DNA of 64,000 nt from Candidatus Thiothrix putei (GTDB taxonomy: Bacteria; Pseudomonadota; Gammaproteobacteria; Thiotrichales; Thiotrichaceae): assembly GCA_029972225.1 (NCBI GenBank), contig CP124756.1, positions 1,842,001-1,906,000 on the forward strand, in the 5' to 3' direction. The notes under the pieces were generated by a model. It was not told the origin of the DNA, made no database searches, and saw only the letters and a list, made by a program, of their open reading frames with translations. Shown here in pieces: positions 54,422 through 62,727 of this stretch. A program made the position numbers and the translations under genes. Every line of letters begins with the position of its first letter. Position 1 is the first letter of the stretch.

Positions 54422-55036
54422 ATGAATGTCATCAAAAAACTTTCAATGTCCGCAATGGTTGCAGTAGCGCTGGTTGGTGGTGTGTCTACCCCAGCTTATG
54501 CAAATCTGTCTGACCAAGAATTATCCAGTGCACAAAGTGTCGTCTTTAACGCGGCTAATACAGCAGCTCAGAATGCGGTTTCAGCAGGTTTAACGGGTGA
54601 ACCAGCCGCTTTTGCTATTGCCCAAGCTGCAAACACAGCAGCAGCCACTATTCCGGGTTTAACAGGTAGCCAGTTGGCTTCTGTTGTGGCTTCAGCTACG
54701 TTACAAGCGGCAGCAGCAGCTAACATTCCTGGCGTAACTGCTGCGATTGCTGCTGCACAAGCAGCGACTGTTACAGGTGTAGCTGCTGGTACGGCTATTT
54801 CCGTGATTCCAGCCGTTTCCGCAGCAGGGGGAACTATACTCGCGGGCGGTAGCTTTAATGTGTATGTGGCAACTGCGGCTGGTTTAGCTGCTGCTGTTGC
54901 TGCATCTAAATGTGGTGGTGGTACAAGTTCTAGTTCTACAAGCTTGAGTGCGGGTAGTCCTTCAGGTGGTGGTACGCCTGTTCCTCCGCCATCGCCACCG
55001 CCAACGCCAACGCCAACGCCAGTTAGTCGTGGCTAA
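54422..55036 (+). CDS. Secreted alanine-rich protein with Pro-rich tail
   Basis: The 204-residue protein has a signal peptide (MVAVALVGGVSTPAYA), then an Ala-rich helical mature part with repeats such as AAQNAVSAG and IAQAANTAAA. A hydrophobic segment (about 135-160, ending KCGGG) precedes a Ser/Gly run and a PPPSPPPTPTPTP tail. Ribosome site ggaagg-agg (54407-54416) is strong. No family was recognised. Its late hydrophobic segment plus Gly/Ser tail resembles that of the EPS-locus protein at 4151. A strong terminator follows. Confidence 0.72.
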   Translation: MNVIKKLSMSAMVAVALVGGVSTPAYANLSDQELSSAQSVVFNAANTAAQNAVSAGLTGEPAAFAIAQAANTAAATIPGLTGSQLASVVASATLQAAAAANIPGVTAAIAAAQAATVTGVAAGTAISVIPAVSAAGGTILAGGSFNVYVATAAGLAAAVAASKCGGGTSSSSTSLSAGSPSGGGTPVPPPSPPPTPTPTPVSRG

Positions 55037-55058
55037 TAACTCTATGTTCCCATGAACA

Positions 55059-55087
55059 AAAAGCCCTCATGATTGAGGGCTTTTTTC
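55059..55087 (+). terminator. Rho-independent terminator
   Basis: The hairpin aaagccctca-tga-ttgagggcttt is followed by further T. It lies about 22 bp after the stop of the alanine-rich secreted protein gene. Confidence 0.9.
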
Positions 55088-55112
55088 TGTTAAGTGCCTT
55101 ATCGCTTGAATA

Positions 55113-55260
55113 GTAAGCGACCATTTCAGCACGTCTAGCCCTCGCGATTTCCACGTCCTAAACTGGTTTCCAACCTGAACAACCGAAGGAAACCTCAATG
55201 AAACGCCCTCACCGCCGCGCCAGCGAATGGCAAACCCTCATTAGCCAATGGCAAGCCAGC
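55113..55260 (+). mobile_element. IS66 left-end remnant
   Basis: The sequence from gtaagcgacc to tnpA codon 20 (tnpA starts at 55198) matches the left end of the full copy at 14708. It is cut off by the right end of another IS66 in opposite orientation at 55261. Confidence 0.88.
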
Positions 55261-55688
55261 GTAAACGGTCATTCTAGCCCGTCGTTGACATCCGCAAACA
55301 AATCCGAGCGCAATGGCTTATCCGCAAACCGTTGTTTCCAACATCTTGGCGTAAGGTCTTGCACCTGAGAAGCGGGATGCTCACTAACGCGCAACAGAAC
55401 ATCCATCAGATAGACATACGGGTTAATGTCATGCAGGCGGCAGGTGGTGATCAGGCTTTGGATGATGCCCACGTGTTCCGCGCCGAGTTCTGTCCAGCAG
55501 AACAACCAGTTTTTCCTGCCCATGGGGATGGGCCGCAGGGCGCGTTCGATGTGGTTGGTATCCATTGGCACGTCGGGATCTTCCAGAAACACGCGCAGTT
55601 CGTGTTCGCGGCGGATGACATAACCAAGGGCTTTGGTCAGCGGGTTGGAGGGGATTAAATCGGTACGTTGTAATTGGGTTTGGCACCA
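55261..55688 (-). mobile_element. IS66 right-end remnant with tnpC C-terminus
   Basis: The right end gtaaacggtc starts here in inverted orientation, and the minus strand encodes the last part of TnpC (DTNHIERALRPIPMG... to the stop at 55269). The match to the full copy stops at 55688 (ggcacca), where IS30 sequence begins. It differs from the full copies at some bases, for example gacatc for gatatc near 55287. Confidence 0.88.
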
Positions 55689-56123
55689 GGCGAATTCGTA
55701 TCATAAGTGCATAGCCCGTTAATCGAGGCGGGATGCGGCTTTCCTCATCAGGTCAGAGGCAAAATGTGGTAAAAAGCATCCCGAAAAACCACTGACAGGA
55801 GAGCTTCATGGCTTACACACACCTTACCTCTGAGGAGAGGCATTATATCGAAACCCGGCACAAGATGAAGGAATCGACGGCAACAATCGCGTTAACCTTG
55901 GGGCGCAGTCAATCGACGATCAGTCGTGAACTGACCCGCAACCGAGGGCAACGCGGCTATCGGCACAAGCAAGCGCACGCCAAAGCGCAACAACGCCATG
56001 CGGACAAGCCCAAAGCGGTCAAGTTGACCCCGGAACTGGCGGTCAGCATTGATACGCTGCTGGAACAGCAATGGAGTCCTGAGCAGATCAGCGGTCGACT
56101 GAAAGCGGAAGGCAAAGCCACTA

Positions 56124-57258
56124 TACCTTACAGCGTCAAGACCTGAACATTTTTAAAGGTTTGAAAATTTGTTGTCATCAACTGGGTCAGTTCTTTCTTG
56201 TGATCGGTATCCAGCTTGTCGAGACAGTTGGTGATGGCCGCCTTGAAAGCGGGAAACTTATCATAGTATTTCGAGTACAAGCATTTTTTCTTGACGAACT
56301 TCCACAACCGTTCAATCAGATTGAGGTTGGGTGAATAGGTCGGTAAAAATAATAGTTCAATATTGAGCCTTTTCGCACAGGCAAACACGGCTTCACAGCG
56401 TTGATACTTGGCATTATCCAAGACCAAAGTGATCGGTATTTTGAGTGCTAACGCTGCAATTTTTTCCAATAATTCACACACGCTGTTAGCGTTGATATAG
56501 GAGTCGTTAGTGATCGTGATGAGTTGTAGCGTTATCGCATTGAGTGCGCCCAATACGTTGTAGCGTTGTCGACCACAGGGGGCTTTGATGAATACGCGGG
56601 AAAATGACCACAAAAACCCCAGAAACGGTGCTAACACGAAGTGGGCGGCATCGACAAAAAAGGGCGCGTTTGCCCTCCTTAGCCTCCTGAATGCGCGGTT
56701 TTAGTTCATTTTCCAGGAACTTTTCTTGTGCTTCCACATCAGCTTTGGCGGGTATCATCCCCACTTTATGGATGTCCATCCCTATTTTCTTCATAAAGAC
56801 ACGTACCCTGTCCTCACTGCGTTTGATGCCTGTCAGCTCCTCAATCTTAGCGGCTGCCGCCTTGCTGGTTGCGGGGGGATATTCACGAAAATAGGCTTCA
56901 ATCTTGTCTTTATATGCCATCAAATCACTCTGTGGTTTATTGAATCGTATTTCTTTAAGAGCTTCTAAACCGTTAGGTTGTAGGTAGGCGTTTAGGTAGG
57001 CAAGCAGCGTGGCTTCTGTAATCCTTTCCAATCGTTTGATTTCCTTATGCGTCAACTGTTGGGATTTCAGGTACAGCACGGACATTTTCTTACGGACTCT
57101 GGGATGAGGATGGCGCTCCTTCCAGTAGAACAGCTCCGCTATCTCATCCTCAGTGAAAGTGATTTTTAATGTCATACATTACTCATGGCTGCTTTTGTTA
57201 CCAGTCATCTAACCATATTTCCTTGATCAAAAAAACTATTTTATGGCACGGACTGGTA
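56124..57258 (-). mobile_element. IS630-family element, type B copy 2
   Basis: The 1135-bp element is almost identical to 23683-24818, with TA duplications at 56122-56123 and 57259-57260. It has six rather than seven T/A in the homopolymer between its two transposase frames. Confidence 0.92.
56128..57175 (-). CDS. IS630-family transposase, type B copy 2, two frames
   Basis: Helix-turn-helix and DDE halves are as in copy 1. Here the coding strand has six T after GKRAL, so the first frame runs on into an unrelated tail (FCRCRPLRVSTVSG), ending at 56507 with 222 residues. The two halves need a different shift from copy 1 to be fused, so this copy is likely less active. Confidence 0.75.
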
Positions 57259-57387
57259 TATTTGCCATGAAGCCATCTACCAGCATGTACTCAGGGACAA
57301 GCGTAAGCGACCATTTCAGCACGTCTAGCCCTCGCGATTTCCACGTCCTAAACTGGTTTCCAACCTGAACAACCGAAGGAAACCTCA

Positions 57388-57678
57388 ATGAAACGCCCTC
57401 ACCGCCGCGCCAGCGAATGGCAAACCCTCATCAGCCAATGGCAAGCCAGCGGCTTATCCGCCCCGGCATTTTGTGAACAGCACAGTATCGGTTACGCCAG
57501 TTTTTGCCAATGGCGGCAGCGTCTACGCTCCGCAGATGGCGTGGAGGAACCAGCCGTTCCCGCCAATACCTTCATCGACTTGGGAGCATTATCGGCGGGT
57601 CATGCCGCGCTGGGGCAAGGCTGGCACATTGTGCTGAGTTTGGGGAATGGTGTTGAACTACGCCTGAGCCAACGCTGA
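57388..57678 (+). CDS. tnpA: IS66 accessory protein TnpA (third copy)
   Basis: The 96-residue sequence is the same as the copy at 14793-15083 (MKRPHRRASEWQTLIS to ELRLSQR). The gene is complete, but the element it belongs to is broken by the ISAzo13 insertion in tnpB. Confidence 0.9.
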   Translation: MKRPHRRASEWQTLISQWQASGLSAPAFCEQHSIGYASFCQWRQRLRSADGVEEPAVPANTFIDLGALSAGHAALGQGWHIVLSLGNGVELRLSQR

Positions 57679-57780
57679 TGTTTACCCCCGCAGCCACCGC
57701 CCGCATCTGGCTATGCACCCAAGCCACCGACATGCGCAAAAGCTTTACGGGGCTGACCGCTTTGGTGAAAAACCAGTTAG
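57678..57780 (+). pseudogene. IS66 tnpB fragment cut by ISAzo13
   Basis: The start MFTPAATARIWLCTQATDMR continues to KNQLG and is then replaced by ISAzo13 sequence. It has a Thr for Ala at residue 3 compared with the other copies. Confidence 0.85.
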
Positions 57781-59316
57781 GAACTGTCCCGAAATAACTT
57801 CCCTCTTTTCTGCTAACAGCGAAAGGGGGAAGATAGCCCCTTGTAATGCCAATCAACACCGAGGATGAGCCAATGGATGTTTACCCATCAGCCATAGAAA
57901 AACAAATGCAGCGGTTCTACCAATCGCTCAATGAGCGTGACCGCCGCCGCTACGCCGCCGTGGAAGCCGTCCGGCTTGGGCACGGGGGGCAGGACTACAT
58001 TTCCCGGTTATTGGACTGTGACCCCAAAACCATCCGCCACGGGTTGACGGAGTTGGAATCGGAAGATGGCTTGCCCACCGTAAGGCAGCGAAAAAAAGGG
58101 GCGGGCGCAAACGGCTGAACGCTACGCACCTGCAATTGGATGAGCATTTTCGCCAAGTTTTAAAGGATCATACGGCAGGCGACCCCATGCGGGAGGCGGT
58201 GAAATGGACGAACCTGTCACGTCGGCAGATTGCCCGGCGGATGCAGGCATTGGGGACATCGGCTGGGAAAAACGTGGTGTCGCGCCTATTGCGGGAGCAC
58301 GGCTACCGCCGCCGCAAGCCCCAGAAGAAACGCACCATGGGGCAACACGCTGACCGTAATGCCCAGTTTGAAAAGATTGCCCAACTCAAACAAACCTACC
58401 TGCAAGCAGGCAAACCCGTGATCAGCATTGACACCAAAAAGAACTCAACAGTCATAAGTTCTCCCCATTCCCCCAAGCAGCACGAAATCCCTTAGAGTAG
58501 GCGTTACCAGCGACCTATTATCCAAGGGACATCATGCTAGTTGATCTATACCAGAACCTTCACCACTTTAAAAGTGAATTTTCGCGCCAGCGAGCATGGC
58601 TATTGTTTTGCGCCATCATCCTGAGCTTTTTAGCGGCGACCGAGATGAGCGGGGTCACGTCGATGTGCCGTTACTGGTTATCGGATGAACGGGGCTACCA
58701 TCGGTTGCTCCATTTTTTTCGTGCCGGGTCTTACCATCCTGAGCGGTTACGGGCGAGCTGGCAGCGGTGGGTGTTGTCCCATGCGCCGCCGGTTGAGGTG
58801 GCGGGGCGTTTGGTGGTGCTGGGCGACCATACCCATGTGGTTAAGGATGGTGGGCGGATGCCGGGGGTCGTTTCCTTGCGGGAAACCTCGGAAACCCAAA
58901 GCAAACCGGACTATTTCCGGGGGCAGTGTTGGGGAGCCGTGGGGTTGTTGGTGGGGAGCCTGTCCGCCTGTTTCTGCCTGAAGCTGAGTTTGCAAATCCA
59001 TCAGGGGTTTCGGCATTTGGGGGAAGAGGATGCTAACGACCCGACACTCAAACTGGGGACACGGGTGGTGCAGATGGCGTTGTCGTTTGCGCAGGTGAAT
59101 GACCGCCCGGTGTGGCTGGTGCTGGATGCGTTCTTTGCCACGGCTTCGGTGTTCCGGCTGGCACGCTCGGTTTGGTCGGTGGCGTTACAACAACCACTGG
59201 TGCAGGTCATCACCCGCGCTAAAAAGAACTATGTGGCCTACTTCCCTGCGCCACCCAAACCGCCGGGAAGGCGTGGGCGGCAACGCCAGTACGGGATGAA
59301 GCTGGTGTGTAAACGG

Positions 59317-60996
59317 TCATTCTAGCCCGTCGTTGATATCCGCAAACAAATCCGAGCGCAATGGCTTATCCGCAAACCGTTGTTTCCAACATCTTGGCGT
59401 AAGGTCTTGCACCTGAGAAGCGGGATGCTCACTAACGCGCAACAGAACATCCATCAGATAGACATACGGGTTAATGTCATGCAGGCGGCAGGTGGTGATC
59501 AGGCTTTGGATGATGCCCACGTGTTCCGCGCCGAGTTCTGTCCAGCAGAACAACCAGTTTTTCCTGCCCATGGGGATGGGCCGCAGGGCGCGTTCGATGT
59601 GGTTGGTATCCATTGGCACGTCGGGATCTTCCAGAAACACGCGCAGTTCGTGTTCGCGGCGGATGACATAACCAAGGGCTTTGGTCAGCGGGTTGGAGGG
59701 GACTAAATCGGTACGTTGTAATTGGGTTTGGCACCATTCAAAGAACTGGTCGACCAACGGCTTGCTGTGGGTGAGGCGGTAGGTACGTTTGGCTTCCCCG
59801 TCGAGTTTTTTCTCGTTAATCTGGGCTTCGTGCTGATAGAGTGCCGCGATAGTGTCAAGGGCTTGGCGTACTGCTTGTGGTTCAGTAGTTTCGGCGGCAA
59901 TGAAGGTGCGACGGCTGTGTACCCAGCATTGGGCATGGGTAATCTTGTCATTGGCGTTGACGTAACTGGCATAAGCACGGTAACCGTCGCTGAGCAGTGT
60001 GCCGCTGAACTGTTGGCGAAGGGTCTTTTCAATGTGTTGCCGCCCACGGCTGGCGGAGAAGGTGAAGACGATTTCGTCCTGATCCCCGTACAGCGGCCAG
60101 AAGTAGCCTTGCTTCATCTTGCCGTTGCCTGCGGGGCTGGCTTTGATGGGGGTTTCGTCCATCGCCAGCAGCTTGCTTTGCAGTACACTGGCGAGTTGCG
60201 CTTCGGCAATGGGTTTGAGCAGGTCGATGGCACGTTTCACCGCATTGGTCAGCGTCGTGCGGCTGAGGGTGATCCCCGCTTGGGTCAGGCGTTGGTGCTG
60301 GCGGTACAACGGCAGGTGGTACTGGAACTTGTCCACCAACATCCCCACCAAAAAGCTGACATCGGTGACACTACGTTCCAGCACGTTGGCGGGTGCAGGG
60401 CTGGGAAGCGGTGGGTTGCTGAGCGAAGCCGAAGCACTGCCCTTGCGTTTGATGACGGGGCGCTCGTATTGCAGGATCAGGTAGCTGGCAGGGCGTTGCG
60501 CCACCCGATGAGTCACCTGGGTGCCGATCACCTCATACTGGTCAGCCTCTTCCCCCTGAAGTTCCGGCGGGGTGAGGTGAATCACCTTGACCGGGACATC
60601 GGCGGTAAAGCGTAACCCGCTGTCATTCACGCAGTCATCGGGGCGCAGCTTGGGGGCTTTGCCGCGTTGGTAGGTGACGGTAATGCTTTCACCCTCGGGT
60701 GCGGCAACTGGGGCGACTGCGGGGGCAAACAACGGCAACTGCGCCACCGGTATCTCAACCGGACGCTTTTCCGATTTGCTGCCAAAGACATGTTGCCTGA
60801 ACCACGCCAATTGGCGTTTCAATTCAGCTATACTTTGCCCGTGAATAGCTGTTGAATAATGAGAAGCCCTCAAGCAAAGTACGGCTGTTATTGGCAACCG
60901 GTCGTCCTTTCCATGATCCAGATAGACTTCAGCGAATCCGATCAAACCGCCTTGAATGAGGGGCGTTACCGCCATGCCCACCCTCGCGTCCGCCAA
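59317..60996 (-). CDS. Chimeric IS66 transposase TnpC (second copy)
   Basis: The 559-residue ORF is the same as that at 16525-18204: 56 residues from the antisense strand of the IS630 end, then TnpC from AELKRQLAWFR to FADINDGLE. The catalytic motifs are intact. The native tnpC start fragment is at 62066 to 61941 on this strand. Confidence 0.8.
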   Translation of the reverse strand: MADARVGMAVTPLIQGGLIGFAEVYLDHGKDDRLPITAVLCLRASHYSTAIHGQSIAELKRQLAWFRQHVFGSKSEKRPVEIPVAQLPLFAPAVAPVAAPEGESITVTYQRGKAPKLRPDDCVNDSGLRFTADVPVKVIHLTPPELQGEEADQYEVIGTQVTHRVAQRPASYLILQYERPVIKRKGSASASLSNPPLPSPAPANVLERSVTDVSFLVGMLVDKFQYHLPLYRQHQRLTQAGITLSRTTLTNAVKRAIDLLKPIAEAQLASVLQSKLLAMDETPIKASPAGNGKMKQGYFWPLYGDQDEIVFTFSASRGRQHIEKTLRQQFSGTLLSDGYRAYASYVNANDKITHAQCWVHSRRTFIAAETTEPQAVRQALDTIAALYQHEAQINEKKLDGEAKRTYRLTHSKPLVDQFFEWCQTQLQRTDLVPSNPLTKALGYVIRREHELRVFLEDPDVPMDTNHIERALRPIPMGRKNWLFCWTELGAEHVGIIQSLITTCRLHDINPYVYLMDVLLRVSEHPASQVQDLTPRCWKQRFADKPLRSDLFADINDGLE

Positions 60997-61958
60997 CGGA
61001 TGGAAGTGTTGTGGCTAAAAAGCCAGGGAATGGCGCATGGGGACATTGAACGGCTGGCACAGGTGAGTTCAACGACGGTCACCCGTTATTTGAAACGTTA
61101 CCAACAAGGTGGGATCGCTGCCTTGGAACAACTGGATTTCCGTCGCCCAACCCGCCGGTTGGAACCTTTCCGTGAGCCCCTGAAGAAACATTTTGAGAAG
61201 CATCCACCGACCCGGATCAGTCAGGCGATCGCTGATATACAGCGCTTAACCGGCCTTGAACTCAAGCGGGAAGCCGTGCGGCTATTCCTGCATGACTTGG
61301 GTTTGTCCGTCAGGAAGGTGGGGATGATACCGGCGAAAGCCGACCCTGCTGCCCAGGAGACTTTTAAAAAAAGAGCTGGAGCCGCGTCTTGAGGAGGCCA
61401 AGGCCGGAAAACGCGCCGTTTTCTTTGTCGACGCCGCCCATTTTGTCCTGGCCCCGTTTCTGGGGTTCCTGTGGTGTTTCACCCGGCTGTTCATCCGCGC
61501 CCCTGCCGGACGCCAGCGCTACAATGTCCTCGGTGCGTTGAATGCAGTCACCCATGAACTGGTCACCGTGACCAATGACAGTTACATCAACTCCCAAAGT
61601 GTTTGTCAGTTGCTTCGGCAAATCAAGGCATTGGCCCTGGATGTCCCGGTGACCTTGGTGATGGACAATGCCCGTTACCAGCGCTGTAGCCTGGTACAAA
61701 CATTCGCCCAAACACTCGGGATCGAACTGTTGTTCCTACCCGCTTATTCCCCCAACCTGAACCTGATTGAGCGCCTCTGGAAGTTTGTGAAGAAGGAATG
61801 CCTGTATTCACGTTACCATGAAAACTTTACCGCGTTTGCGCAGGCCATTGATGCCTGTTTGGCACAAACCCACACTACGCATAAAAAAGCCTTGGACTCC
61901 TTGCTGACTCTCAACTTTCAGACCTTTGAGGAATCTGCAATTATGGGCGGTTGAAGTA
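60831..61958 (+). mobile_element. IS630-family element, type A copy 3
   Basis: The 1128-bp copy in IS66 copy 2 has TA duplications at 60829-60830 and 61959-61960, at the same tnpC position as copy 1. Confidence 0.92.
60913..61954 (+). CDS. IS630-family transposase, type A copy 3, two frames
   Basis: Frame 1 (from [15 protein letters not shown] to 61392) and frame 2 (to 61954, with [11 protein letters not shown] and [14 protein letters not shown]) are both open, as in copy 2, and meet at seven A (61366-61372). No other disruption is seen, so this copy could be active if frameshifting or slippage occurs. Confidence 0.8.
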
Positions 61959-62066
61959 TATATCCTGTTTCAGGGCAGCATTTTCCTCACGCAACGCCAG
62001 CATTTCCGCCACAATCGGCGGCATGGGAACGCTGGTGTCAGACGGGGTGGATAGCTTTAAAATCAT
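61941..62066 (-). pseudogene. IS66 tnpC N-terminal fragment (copy 2)
   Basis: The native start MILKLSTPSDTSVPMPP is followed by the coiled coil and a stop just inside the IS630, as in copy 1. Confidence 0.85.
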
Positions 62067-62437
62067 GGGCTTATTGTACCAGAATGTGGCTGCACAGGAT
62101 ACTGATAACGCTTGAATTGTCTGGATTTTTGCACCTCAATGCCCGCCAAAATCAACTGCAAATCCGTCCGGGTCAGTTCGCGCTGCCCGCTGGTTGTCGG
62201 CTGCACCCGGTATTGCCCCTGCTCCAGGCGTTGGCTCCATAAGCAATAGCCGCTGGGTTCAAAATAGAGGATCTTCATCTGGGTTTTACGCAGGTTCACA
62301 AACACGAAATAATGCCCACTCAGGGGATTTTGCCCTAACTGGTTTTTCACCAAAGCGGTCAGCCCCGTAAAGCTTTTGCGCATGTCGGTGGCTTGGGTGC
62401 ATAGCCAGATGCGGGCGGTGGCTGCGGGGGCAAACAT
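62063..62437 (-). CDS. tnpB: IS66 accessory protein TnpB (second complete copy)
   Basis: The 124 residues are the same as those at 15083-15457, including FVFVNLRKTQMKILYFEPSG. It overlaps tnpA upstream and the tnpC start fragment downstream. Confidence 0.93.
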   Translation of the reverse strand: MFAPAATARIWLCTQATDMRKSFTGLTALVKNQLGQNPLSGHYFVFVNLRKTQMKILYFEPSGYCLWSQRLEQGQYRVQPTTSGQRELTRTDLQLILAGIEVQKSRQFKRYQYPVQPHSGTISP

Positions 62438-62727
62438 CAGCGTTGGCTCAGGCGTAGTTCAACACCATTCCCCAAACTCAGCACAATGTGCCAGCCTTGC
62501 CCCAGCGCGGCATGACCCGCCGATAATGCTCCCAAGTCGATGAAGGTATTGGCGGGAACGGCTGGTTCCTCCACGCCATCTGCGGAGCGTAGACGCTGCC
62601 GCCATTGGCAAAAACTGGCGTAACCGATACTGTGCTGTTCACAAAATGCCGGGGCGGATAAGCCGCTGGCTTGCCATTGGCTGATGAGGGTTTGCCATTC
62701 GCTGGCACGGCGGTGAGGGCGTTTCAT
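62437..62727 (-). CDS. tnpA: IS66 accessory protein TnpA (copy 2)
   Basis: The 96 residues are the same as those at 14793-15083. The DNA shares the cgccgtgccagcg variant with copy 1, whereas the remnants at 55198 and 57388 have cgccgcgccagcg. This shows that the two IS630-bearing copies are the closest relatives. Confidence 0.92.
   Translation of the reverse strand: MKRPHRRASEWQTLISQWQASGLSAPAFCEQHSIGYASFCQWRQRLRSADGVEEPAVPANTFIDLGALSAGHAALGQGWHIVLSLGNGVELRLSQR

Larger units (their letters stand above)
55689..57302 (+). mobile_element. IS30-family remnant, split by IS630 type B and truncated by IS66
   Basis: A piece with a transposase start at 55808 runs to 56121. It is interrupted by an IS630 with TA duplication, resumes at 57259, and is cut at 57302 by the left end of an IS66. 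The left end is set where IS66 similarity stops; no inverted repeat could be verified. Confidence 0.7.
55808..57302 (+). pseudogene. IS30-family transposase fragment
   Basis: The N-terminal 107 residues begin MAYTHLTSEERHYIETRHKM with the typical IS30 helix-turn-helix (TIALTLGRSQSTISRELTRN) and WSPEQISGRLKAEGKATI. After the IS630, the frame continues as CHEAIYQHVLRDKR, the expected next motif. It then ends at the IS66 junction, so the DDE core is missing. Confidence 0.88.
57303..57780 (+). mobile_element. IS66 left fragment (tnpA and start of tnpB), cut by ISAzo13
   Basis: The left end gtaagcgacc is followed by a complete tnpA and about 34 codons of tnpB. The sequence leaves IS66 after ccagttagg, where an ISAzo13-type element begins. 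The rest of this IS66 would lie beyond the right edge of the window. Confidence 0.88.

Noticed and set aside
59722-60615. A 297-residue ORF on the + strand inside IS66 copy 2 (and its twin at 16906-17799)
   Set aside because: It is the antisense of the TnpC catalytic domain and has no recognisable family sequence.
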